Source: Hawksworthiomyces lignivorus (taxonomy: Eukaryota; Ascomycota; Sordariomycetes; Ophiostomatales; Ophiostomataceae). Taken from it: a DNA stretch of 64,000 bases. This document shows positions 1 to 11,547 of this stretch, piece by piece. The first letter of the stretch is position 1, and each line of letters starts with the position of its first letter. Location of the stretch: contig NTMA01000006.1 of the NCBI GenBank assembly GCA_002917075.1, positions 767,382 to 831,381 on the forward strand. Reading direction: 5' to 3'. The notes beneath the pieces are model-generated. The model did not search any database. It saw nothing but the letters and a program-made list of their open reading frames with translations, and had not been told where the DNA came from. The position numbers and the translations under genes were made by a program.

Positions 1-1628
1 AGAGGGCACCGCATTCCACTGGCACAACCAGCCACCCACCATGGCCGAGATTTTTCACGCCTATTAGGGGTCTCTTAGTGGCCACTAATATTGAGGGGTT
101 AACGGACGCGACATACCCCTTTCAGCAGGCCCATCCACCACTAAGGCCAAACACCAAACAATCTTTTTCGCCTGCTCACACCGTGGAACGTACTGGAATG
201 TACTGTGTCATGTACTTTCTACCCAATCCTCACGCCAACCACCGCCTTTTCCCCACCCAGCACGATTGTACTCGTGTACAGATCTCGATACATACGTGTA
301 AGCTACGGACAGGCCCCTCCAAAGGCCGTTGCCTCCCCCCCCGCCGCTGTCATTCATCCTGACTACGACTACTCTTTTTGTTGCCTCCCCCTCCAGCACC
401 ACCACTCACACACATTACAGACACACACAAACATGAATGCACACAACACTCTTCGTACACACCCCCCCCCCCCTTCCCCGGCTACGCCAGAATGCTGCTC
501 CTCTCTCCCCTAATTCTCTCTAGTCATTTCTCGCTCTCTCTCACTATTCGTACAGCGCCATCCACTACAACCAACCACAGCAAACCACCTAAACCGAAAA
601 CTACAAGCAGCAGCAACACCTAGCCACCAAGAAAATACCCAACCTAAGCCTAGTCGTACTGCGCATGTTACTGCGTACGTCGTAACTAGTAACTAAACCC
701 TCCCTCGCTCTTGCTCATTCTTTCCCTACTCCTTCCTCCACTCTTCTGCGCGCCGTCGCCCGCTCCTTCCTACTCCTCCCTCCCACCTCCCCTCCTTTTC
801 TCCTTCCCAAAAAAATTCCCTCCTCTTGTCCTTTTTCACCCCTCTTCCTTTTCCCTCTCTTCTCCTCCTCTTTTCTCCTCCCACCTTTTCTTATCTTCAA
901 CCTTCACCAACTTCTACAAACTTCCAACCAGCAAAACTTTCCCAACTCTTCCACGCCTGCGCATCTTTGCATCGCAACGCAACACAAACCCCTTGCTTGG
1001 GTTTCATCCATCTGTCCAGTCCATCTACCTGTCCATATTCAACTTCGTCTAGACGGTCTTGCTTGCTAGCCAGGCCGGTCTGCTCTGTCGGTACACAATC
1101 ATTCTTCGCCGTACGGTCTTCTTCGCTTCCTCACCACTTCACCGTCAACCACCTCAACCCCCCTTTCCCCATTCTGACCCATATATCGATCCAATCCATG
1201 ACCCGGATACCACCACAAATGAACTACAAAGATCAAATAAGTCAGAAAGACACACTTTAAATCCCACGGGAGCGCGTGTGCGAGAGAGGTGCTGGGGGGC
1301 GATTTCAACCATCGTTTCTGAGAGGGACATATTTCCGGTTTCCGAGACCCGTCCGCCCACTGCCGTTGTTGCTGTCCGTCGTCGTCGTCGCTGTCGTTAC
1401 TTTCGTCGCCAACGCCGCCGTCGACGCCCGCCGTCAAATTTCTAGCCTAGCCGTCAACTGAGTCGTCAGGTTTCCAAGACACCAAGAGAAACAAGCCAAA
1501 CCGTCTGAAGCCAAAGACAGATTGTCCCACCGACCGTCTGTCCGCCGTTCAGAATACAGCCTAACACGCCCTAGACAACGCAAAGTCACAAACGTGCGCG
1601 ACAGCAATCGCAAACAGCAGCCGTCAAC
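1..1628. other. Gene-free leader/promoter region of the C2H2 factor
   Basis: No convincing coding region. Short open frames here are low-complexity and pyrimidine-driven. From about 430 to 1160 the plus strand is strongly C/T-rich, a common property of filamentous fungal promoters and 5-prime leaders. It probably holds the promoter and 5-prime UTR of the transcription factor that starts at 1629. I see no tRNA or rRNA. Confidence 0.6.
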
Positions 1629-4294
1629 ATGCCAGGCGCAAGCGTAGCCGTTATGCCAACCGCCGCAGCGCCGGCGCCGGTCTCGCGGAAACCCTCCCTC
1701 GCACCGGAGAGGAAATACAAATGCCAGTTCTGTAACCGCGCATTTAGCAGAAGTGAACACCGCAGCCGCCACGAGCGTTCGCGTAAGTAGTCTGAGTGCT
1801 CCAGAGTGAAGAGGAAAGAAAGGAGAGCTCGCAAAGCGCGAGTAAGATTTGCTTGGGATTTTCGCTGTTTTGCTGACCTGAACCGCATCCAGATACCAAA
1901 GAGAGGCCTTTCAAGTGCATGAAGTGTAGAAGTACCTTCGTGCGCCGCGATCTTCTCCTTCGTCACGACCGCACTGTCCATGCCAAGGATGGCGGTGTTC
2001 CCCTGCACAGCGATGGCAAGCGCCGCGGTGGCGGCGTTGCCAAAGCCCGTGCCGTCAGCGGCCCTTCCAAGTCCACCATTGCCGCGATCGACACAGCTGC
2101 CATTGAGCAGCTCGAAGCTAGCAGCGAAGGTATTTTCGACGTAGAAACTGCTGCTATGCTAGTGGCTGACCTGCATCACAAAGCTACTGCTGCCGTGCGC
2201 GCAAATGGCAGTCCCTACGAAGGTGCCTCAGGTATTCCGCCCTTCTCGCAAAATGGATCCGCCTTGATGGAGCCCTCTGTTACCTACCCGTCTGGAGCCA
2301 TTGCCATTCCTCAATGGGAGTCGTTCATGTCGCAGCCTGTAGACTCGAAACCGCATTCCATTGCTTCGAGTGCTTCTGGCGCTTTTGACGCGCAGGCCCC
2401 CTTTTCCGTCAGCAACGCTAGCCAGCCTTTGACATCTTCACTCCCGCCTCTCGGCGGCCATAGTGTCCATGGTATGTTTACTGTTATATCGTGCTTTATA
2501 TTATTGGATTTTCGATCTATTGTGTGCTGACCCCAACCCCTCAGATACCGCAGCTGCATCCGCATACCAGCCAGGGCGTCCCCACACACCGCAAATCCCA
2601 CCCACGCCTGCTGGCTTCAAGGTACCGCAGGTCAACAGCGATGACGAACGGAACATGATCCTGGACAACATCCGCAACAGCGATACAGAGCATGCCATTC
2701 CTGAAGGCTTCCGCGTGCCGAACCTTGCGTCGATCAACCGCTACCTTTCAACATACTTCGGCTTGTTCCACCACCACTTGCCATTCTTGCACCCGGCTTC
2801 GTTCAACCCAACGCAAACCTCGCCTTCGCTTCTGCTGGCTGTTCTGTCCATTGGTGCTCTCTACGCCTTTGATCAAGAGCAGGCCTACATCCTGCACATT
2901 GGCTCAAAGGTCATCGTAAACCAATTCCTGCAGCACAAGGAGAACTTTAGCTCTCGCAAGTGTCCTCTGTGGACCATGCAGAGCTCGCTGCTCAACATGG
3001 TCTTTGCCAGCTGGAGTGGCGACCCGAAGGGCCTTGAGTGGGCATGCTCGATCAAAAGTCTGCTTGCCAACATGGTCGCCGGCAACCGCTACGAGCTCAA
3101 GCTCCGCCAAGAGGCCCGCGAAGGCCGCCCGCCATCGCGTGCTGAGTGGGTTGAGGACGAGGGCTGCCGCCGTACCTACTACGCCGTGTACATCTTCTTC
3201 GGCCTTCTGACCCTGTCGTTCAACCACACGCCGGCTATCGGCTTCAATGAGTTCGAGGATCTGCAGCTGCCCTCAACCGAGGCGCTATGGAACTTGAAGG
3301 TCGCCGACGAGCTCTCTTGGCTGGAACACTACAAGGCATCGCCGGGCGTCACCTTCATGGAAGCGCACGACAACCTGTTCCAGGGCGAGACTCTGAAGTA
3401 CAGCGCCTTTGCCACTCGTGTCATGATCAACGCTCTCTTCCTCGAGGTGTGGTACCACAAGCGCAGCCCAGAGGCTCTGCAGGACGTCGTGACCGAATAC
3501 AAGCTTCGTCTGGCTCTGGAGACGTGGGAGAAGTCCCTCGACCTCTGCGAGCCGGAGGCTTCTGCCGTTCCGCTGAGCGCCCCGCACAAGGGTCACCCAC
3601 TCATCTTCAACGCCAAGGCCATGTTCCGCAATGCGCGCGCGCGGCTCGAGGTCGATCTGAAGACCGTGCAGGAGGCTCTGCGGTACCACGACTCCTACGA
3701 AGTGGCAGCGGCCATGTCCAACGCCCGCGACAAGGTCAAGCGCTCCAGCGAGATGATCAAGGTCATCCAGGAGTGCTACGACTGCATCGAGACCGCTGTC
3801 GTCCAGGGTGTTCGCTGGGTCGCTCGTACCTCTCCGACCAACTGGAGCATCGAGCACCCTCTGTGCGGCATGGACCTCATGATCATTCTCAGCCTCTGGC
3901 TGTATCGTCTGGAACATGACGAGGAGCCGGCGACCGAGGAGGAGCTGAAGATGTACGACAAAGTCCGGCAGTTGTTCGACAAGGACCTGGAAGAGACGTT
4001 CGCCACACAGCTGAGCTCTATCGTTGCACGCCTCTGGGGATCTATGCTCGACGAAGTGGTCGTCTGGGGGTAAGTGTCCCGCCATACCCAAAACTCTTCC
4101 CCAATTGGGATATTTCCTTGCAGACTCGACATCAACTAACTAAATTTTGCAGAATTGCGAGACTCATGGGTGAATCGTTCCGCCTTCACTCCCAAGCTCT
4201 CGTGGGCTATGTGGATGACATTGAAGCTTCCTCTGGTGTCTCGACGCCGTCGATGACCTCACAAGGAGCCGATGAGGACAGCGTGTGCTACTAG
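1629..4294 (+). CDS. C2H2 zinc-finger transcription factor with fungal-specific regulatory domain
   Basis: Four exons: 1629-1782, 1893-2471, 2545-4069 and 4153-4294, giving 799 residues with all junctions in phase and GT-AG borders. Intron 1 (1783-1892) splits the first zinc finger. Splicing rebuilds two tandem C2H2 fingers near residues 32-75 (CQFC...HERSH, linker TKERPFKC, then CMKC...HDRTVH). Fungal paired fingers of this kind bind short promoter elements in the nucleus. Residues of exon 3 starting at SINRYLSTYFGLFHHHLPFL match the fungal-specific transcription factor domain (PF04082 type) found in regulators of metabolism or development. The region between fingers and domain is low-complexity. 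The architecture resembles ADR1/AmdX/Klf1-type factors, but I cannot assign an ortholog or target genes. The start is the first ATG giving an uninterrupted path into finger 1. The gene stands alone between long non-coding flanks, which suggests complex regulation (inference). Confidence 0.9.
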
Positions 4295-7200
4295 ACTTCA
4301 CGACCCATGACAGCACTGTCCACTCTCTCCAGCACCGGAGAAAGGGGCTCTGTCACCTTGGATACATTAATTCCCCTTCCCCCTTTTCTTTTGTTATAAT
4401 TTCTGGTTGGTTAGGTTCCGGCGCGGGCGAAAGGTCAGACGGTGGTCACGTGGGAGTATTTTTCTATTGTCCGTTTCTCAGTTTTTGCTCATGCTTCTTG
4501 CTTTGCTCTTTTGACTCATCTATTCTTCATTCTCTCTTGCACCTCAAACCTTTCCTTTGTTCGATTTTCTTTGGGTCTTTTTCTCGTTTATCTTCGCACT
4601 GCTCGTTTCCTTGACTGGGTTTCCTCTTTTGCATTTAGCGCGTCTGCATTGGTCGATGGTCACCTGGCAACTAATAGGGGCAGGATTGGGGTACATTGGG
4701 TTTCTTGTCGATCCCAGAGGCAAATGGTGGTGGTTATATTTGTTTTGCCTCTGCGGCTCTTGATACCAAACCCCAACGCTGATATCTGCACACGGATTTG
4801 TTGGCTGGTCCATATGGAGGGTTTCTTACTCTTGTTTTATTAGCTACGGCATCTCCAAGGCCTTCCTTTTAATACTGGCGTCGTTTGACCCTAGTCATTG
4901 CGACTAACGACCTCCTCTTTCTTTCCTTTTCTCCTCTGCTTCTGCTACTCCTCTTACTACTTACCTCTTTGTCTAACATCTCCTCCGATACCTTGTTCGA
5001 TATACAGATTGTTTTCTATTTTTAAATATTTTCGTCTACTTTGCTTATACATTATATGAAGTTTCTTGCTAGTTCTTCATTTTCAAATTTTTGTGTCCGC
5101 TGTCCGGTCTTCCGTTTCGTTCCATTGTTTTTACGTGTTTTCGGTTTCGGTTTTTCATTTGTTCGTCCTATGCAGTCTCGTAGGTTGGGTCCATGGGAGA
5201 GGCGGTGATATACAGAGAGGTCGAGGCAAATCGATCCAAGACTGACACCCAACATCAGAAAAAAGGGGGCTAGGGTAATAAAATGGGAAAACAAAAAATT
5301 AGGAGAGAATGGGGAGAAGACCCTACCAACAGGCTATCCACAGATTGAATAATTATGAAAAGAGTGTTTACAGCGAGTCTTCTTTTTCTGCGTCTGCTGC
5401 TTTTGTCATCGTGCATTGCTTTTGCTTCTCTCGTCTCTATTGCATGTGTCGTTTTGCTTTTAATTTTCTTCAATTTTCTGTAGCTCCTTTGATGTATAGA
5501 TAATTCATCTCTTGAGCATAGCAATTGAAAACGAACCACTTCTCTCTTCTACAGTACAAATTGAGCACGTGTATCGTCAGTCATCACAATCATTTTGGTA
5601 ATTGGGATCTTCTTATATGAAGCGAGGCACTCTAGATGGCATTGTACTTTGCTTCCCCAGTTTCCCCAGTCTTCCCGATTTCCACGCAGAAGGAAAAACT
5701 TCGGGCGCAGAGGAAAAACAAGGTTTGGCTGCTTTTTTTTTTAGTTGCGACCCAGCGGAGACCCAAAGCCAGATGTCGCGACTCCATCTTACTCTCTCTC
5801 ATCTGGCTCATTATATTGATTGCAATAGCTATATTTCCAAGGCAAATAAAAAAATTATGAAAAAAGCTCGCCTGTCATCTAGACAAATCAAGGCCTTAAA
5901 TTCATCCCGCGTGTGTGCTGTCCGCGAAAGAAAGTTTAAAAAACACTGGATCTCACTCCTTTGGTTTTCGGAGTATTTTTTTGCGCGCAAAAAGCATGGG
6001 TCTCTTATATTAAGAAAGGATAAAGCCAAATCGGTTCATCAGAAAAGAAAAGGAGAGGATGGGGCAAAATAAAGCGAGGTAAAATAGGCATGAATAGCGT
6101 CGCCTCTTACATTTTATTTTCATCTTCTGTCTTTGTCTTCATCTTTAGAAATTCCTGGCAGACGACGACAAGACAATGCGAAACCAAGGGTCCAGCTCTC
6201 TAGATCTCCGCATCTTCCTAAAGAAGAAAAGAATGCGACTAGAAGCTGATTCTTTTTTTATTCCTTATTCGGACCCCTCTTCATGGCGCTTTGCGTTGCT
6301 GATTTAGTCCGTCATGCATGTAATTCTCCTGAGAAGAGGTGCACCGAAGTAGAATATTCGAGCAGGAGGCCACAGAAAAAAGACACGGCCCCAAGCCAAC
6401 AACACATTCTGGTGCTGCCCATCTCGTCTTCCGCTTAAAATCAGAGGCGGGATCGACGCCGGATAAATGGGCAACCAAGCAGCAGGAAAAGGGAAGTGGG
6501 CACATAAACAAAGCCAAGAGCTGGTGCGCTGAAGAAGCACCAGATGCGCGAACGGTTTGCATGTAGGGACAGATCCTTCACGCGATGGCCATATCAATCT
6601 ACACGCCCGTACGCCTATATAGTCGCGTTATCCGGTGCGGCGCAGTCTCTCAGTGGTCCAGCTTGGCAGATTTCATCCCGCGCCTCTTCTTCTGTTGTCG
6701 TCTGGTGCGCTTCCCAAGATGGGAGTGGGAAGACGAGAAGGACTAAATTAGCACCGACCAAAAATCTTCATTTCATTAACTCATAAGGTTTCATAAAGGA
6801 TCTCCGTACTACAAAATATTATTATGACTGTTGGCATTTCCAAATAAGCTTTAGGAGAGGGAAAAATTAAAGGGACTTCTCCGTTTGGTGGACGAATGTA
6901 GAATGCCGCCGCCGCTGATTGCTTTCTGCTAGATCAAAGGCAGATCAAAGGATCTGCTGCAACGCGCAAAAATGCAGTGCCAACACGTTCTCTCCTACTA
7001 GCTCTTCCTCCTGGAAGGACGAGGAAGAACACTACCGATACCTGCAAGGTACAGGTTCAATTTGCCTGTCTGGTTAGTTCTTCGCAGGTAGCAGCCGGTC
7101 GGTCCCGCACCCTGCGCCGCCACCGTGCTCCAGCCCAGCGAAGCAAGTGTGCACTTTAACCTCTGTGCTGGACAAAGCGAGTGAGCAGAGGAGTGGGAAA

Positions 7201-10200
7201 AAAAAAAAAAAAAAAAAACGGAACAAACGCCCGAACGTCGATCGCTGCATATGCTGGGAACGACACCTCTGGCCACGGAGGGGAGAGCTCTCCGTTCTCG
7301 CTTTCTCTCCCGGCCTCCGCGGCTGGCTCCGAGAATGACAAGGGAAGAGAGAATCTGGGATTGATTTTACTGGGTAATCGAAAGACGAAGAGATACATAG
7401 GGGAGAGAAGACAGGAGAACCAGCAAATGCCTCTTGTTAATATTCATCTGGAAGGAACATTGATTTACTTGGTGTGGCAATCTATTTATGCGGGTTCCTG
7501 CACTCTAGCAGCCTCGGGCGACAGGTTGTCTCTATGTCGTATAGATTACTATCGGAGACTCTCCCTCTCTCCCTCCCCTGTTTGCCTTGTCGTAGCTCTC
7601 ACATGCTCTTTTCCTCTCCAGCATTAATAAATGCAGCATCACAATTATTCCTGCCAGTTAAGCATTTTTTATTTTTTTTTATTTTTTTTATTTTATTCGA
7701 CTCGTTATAACGTCCGCTCAGCCGTTTCCCAGGTCTCCTAAGCCTTTTTTCTATCTCTTTTCTCTCTAGTAGTTTCTGTCAGCTTCCGTCTCTCGCTTAC
7801 CTCTCCCATGGTGGCCTTTTCCAAGACAAACAAAGATGCAAGACGGTAAAATAGAGGCAGAGAGGGCATCACAGGCGATCTTGGCCTTAGATAGCTCACT
7901 GTCAGGCACCAAAGTTTCCGACTTAATGTCTCTGTCTCCATCGCGCTCTTCAATATATTCTTAAATAAGTTCCCTTCTTTGTCCCTTCCCTCTCGTCTCG
8001 TCGGTCGCTTCTGTTTCGGCCAGATTGAGCAATGTCCTGCCCATCATGCCTTCCCGCTATGTTACGTGAACTATGCCGGGACGTTTGCCTGGAAACGGAA
8101 GGGACGACCTGGGGTAGCAGAGAGAGGATGAGAAATAGGGTTCCTTATGAGGGGTGTAAACAAGGAAGGAAAGGCAGAGTGACAAGAGGAAGAACTCCAT
8201 AGAGGAAGAGAGAAAGCGAACATGCGCAGGCTATAGCGATTATAGCAACTATAGTGACTTGACAGCTCTCATCATCATCTGCGCGCAAACCTTGATTTTC
8301 CTCTTGTATTTATTGTCTCTGCCTGTCCCTCACATTTCCCTATATTTCCCTTCTTCTTATCATCACTCCCGGTTTGATGATTCCTACCCCCCCTTTCCGC
8401 CTCTCTCTGTCTCTGTCTGCTTGTCTGCCTCTCTGTATCTCTGACGCTTACTCTATCCTTTTCTCCATTTCCCACCAAAAACGATACTTCCTGGCTCTCT
8501 TCCGTCTTTGTCACTTCCGCCCACACCGCTCTGAGCATCATTCCATCGATCCTGGTTAAGTTACGTTGTATCAGAAGGCAATCATTTCTGCAATCTTTTT
8601 TGTGTTTATTTCTTGATTGTTTCCGGCCGTCATCACTTCGTGTTGTCGCATTGCCTTGCTCTTGGCATCCCAGAAGACAGGAGACAGGAGCCAAGACCAG
8701 GCAGGTGACAAGCGATAGCAGACTGTGCAGGCTGCAGGCTGCAGGTTCAGATTGCAAAGGAAGTAGATAACGTGAAGGTCATTCACGATAAATTCTCGTC
8801 CCTGCCCATCTTTTCTCCTTCTGGCCTATAGACGCTGAACGAGATATGCAGAACGTAATTGACTCGGTCCTTTCTCTCTAAGTGCTCGCTTGGGAGGGAT
8901 GGCGTCACTATCACACAGTATACATGGTCTCTGTATGAGATGCCATAAAACATACGCCCCCTGATGCTGGTGGAAATCCTGCCGAAGTGTTGTGTTCTGT
9001 GCAACAATAAATTTCCTAAAGGAGACCAACACGAAAAGGGAAAAAGAGACCAGCCATAAAAAAAAAAATAAAACACACCAAAAGTCTTCAGAGAGACGGA
9101 GAGCAAAAAGAAAACCACAGTATCACACACCCCTTGGTTGCAATTTGCTGTGTTTTGCTTCTCCTTCTTCAGCCTTAGAACGAGGTACTTCCTCCACCCC
9201 CCTTTCCAACCCTTGTCTTGCCCCGTCATCACGAACACAGACAGGCCTCTACTTTCTCCGTCTGGTCCGCCTTTGATTCTTTATTATTATCTCTTCCACT
9301 TTTTCTTAAGATCCCGCCTTCCTTCGTGTGGTCTTGGCTGCAGCTAGCCCTTCGTCTTTCTTATTGTGAATTTGAAGAAGATCTAGGCCCCCTCCGCATG
9401 TTCTTCGACGTTTCCCCAACACACCTCTGTTCTTTCACGTCCCTTATCGGATTCTTTTCGTCTTGTCTTCTCTATCGGGAATCTTGCTATCTCCTGTCTC
9501 TTTTTGCTTTTATGCCAAGTCGCCCTTCCCATTTACCAGCTTCGCCTCCCTCAGAATGAGTGTATGAGCGGCTCGTCCTCTGTACCATCCTTCGTTTCAC
9601 TCGCTATACTTCACCCGACGAGGTTTTTTTTATTTTATTTTTTATTTTACCTCGCTTCCCTTCTTGCCCGTCTAGTGAGCAGCGAACCCCGTGCTTCTTT
9701 ATCAAATTCTTTTTTTTTTCTCTTCTTTATTATTACTGCTTCTTCCTCTCCCCTCCTTCTCATTTCCTTGTTTTTCTTTTCTCTTCTCTCCCTCGCTTCT
9801 CCACTCTTTCGGCTTTCTCGTTTACTTTTACTTCTTCGTCCACTCGCTTCACAGCTCGCATCTTCATTGATTTTCGCTTCTCTCGTTAAGATCCTTCTTT
9901 ATTCTAATTTCACTTCCTTGTCTCTCGCTCAGGAAATACTTGTCCTTTCTCTTTGTCCCCTTCCCTCCTTGGTGTCCCCCTCGTATAAACAACCCTTCTT
10001 GTCCGACATCCACCACTTTTGCTAGGGGCGCTCTATATTTGCCGTTGTTGCACTGCTCGAGACGTGCAACATCATTTTTTTCTGGGTTGATTTTTCTGTT
10101 TGTTGATTATTTCACACACTCTCTCAAGGTGCTCCTGGCCTTCAATTGCCATTACACGAGATAAAGGGAGCCGTTAGCAACAAGCTGCGAGAGGCACAGA

Positions 10201-10276
10201 AAGAGCAGCAAATAATACCTCTTCGAACCGAACAAATCCGCGTCTTCATGAGTGCTGCTGCTCACTTTTTATAAAA
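4295..10276. other. 6-kb stretch without a recognisable gene
   Basis: I see no supported gene. Open frames are short, T-rich and lack domain-like composition. The stretch from about 9140 to 10020 is extremely pyrimidine-rich on the plus strand and probably belongs to the promoter or 5-prime leader of the GH16 gene. A 20-base A tract lies near 7199-7218. The 3-prime UTR of the C2H2 factor must occupy the left edge. Confidence 0.6.
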
Positions 10277-11547
10277 ATGGCAGTCTGCCGGCAGCAAAAG
10301 CGATCTGTTCTGTCGTCATTTTTCTCCGCGAGTCTCGTTGCCATAGCCGGGCTTGCTCGCCTGGCGGCAGCAGACTGCGAGTGCGGATACTCCACGAACA
10401 TTGACGGACATGTGCAGTTTTTCACAGATTTAATTGAAACGGACTTTGCTCACTTGCCGAACATTGCGAGCAACACCGACTGGATACGGCAAGCTTTCAA
10501 TGTCACCAGCAGCAAAGACCGTGGCACCTATGGCGAGATGTACGCTGTCGAGAACATGCAGACAGAAGCAAATCCCAACAGCAAGGCCGAAGACGGTCTA
10601 GCAAAAAACGGGCAGCCTGCCGGTTTGGCGCTGACTGTCAAATCGGAGCTCATCAACGGCATGATTCCAGTGTCGGAGATTGATACCAACCGTACCGACG
10701 TTTTGTACGGCACTTTTCGGGCCAGCATAAAACTGACCAATGTTTCTGGGACATGCTCTGCTTTTTTCTGGGTACGTGATGGCTGCGCATTTGATTTTTT
10801 TCTTTTTTTTTTCTGTTCTAGGTCCGCTACGAACTGTTTCAACCGGGGATATTTCTGGCGTTCTGCTTACTTACATGATCTGTGTGTTATTAGTACTTCA
10901 ACGATACCCAAGAGATTGATATGGAATTTCTGTCAAAAGAATACAACGCCAGCAACAGCAGCTATCCCGTTAATCTGGTTTTGCAATCACGCCAGGCCGC
11001 CGAACAGGGCTACAATGCCCAGAACACAGGCAACTTTATCAAGGCTTATCTGCCTTTCGACCCCACAGCTGACTTCCACGAGTACCGCATCGACTTTTTA
11101 CCAGGAAGTGTTCTCTTCTATGCCGACAACCAAGCTCTTGCCCGTATGGAAGGTGACGCAGTGCCCACACATGCTGGTCATCTCGTTCTCCAGCAGTGGA
11201 GCAATGGAAGCCCTAACTGGTCTGGTGGCCCACCAACGGAAGACTCGGTCACTACGGTAGCATATGTGAAAGCCTACTTCAACTCGTCGCTGGCTCAGCG
11301 TCAACATGACTGGGGCGTTCGCTGCCATGATATCACTGCCCCGAACGCTGTCTGCTCTATCCCGGAAGCTACAGCAGCGAATAGCACGCCCAGTGGTTGG
11401 TTTTTCACATACCAGAACAACATGACGAATAATCAGACTATATCCGGCAAAGATAATGCGGGATCCAGACAATCTGCAGCAACAGCAATCTCGTCGTTGC
11501 TAGCAATCGTCTTTGTTGTCGTGGGCTGGGAGCTTGATATTTGGTAA
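10277..11547 (+). CDS. GPI-anchored glycoside hydrolase family 16 cell-wall enzyme
   Basis: Two exons, 10277-10771 and 10894-11547, give 382 residues. The intron ends in TTAG and its removal joins CSAFFW to YFNDTQ in phase 0. The N-terminus has a basic start, a hydrophobic core and AAA before Asp-Cys, a good signal peptide of about 33 residues. The motif QEIDMEFLS carries the GH16 catalytic signature: E172 (nucleophile), D174 and E176 (acid/base). Aromatic and acidic residues follow as expected for the beta-jelly-roll fold. Many N-x-S/T sites are present. The C-terminus ends in a small-residue stretch and a hydrophobic tail (LLAIVFVVVGW), as for GPI-anchor attachment. Family members hydrolyse or transfer beta-1,3/1,4-glucans in the fungal wall. 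Substrate cannot be told from sequence. Start is the only ATG before the signal peptide. Confidence 0.88.

Noticed and set aside
9504..10025. 173-codon hydrophobic frame before the GH16 gene
   Set aside because: Produced by a long pyrimidine tract (Leu, Ser, Phe, Pro only). It fits leader sequence rather than a membrane protein.
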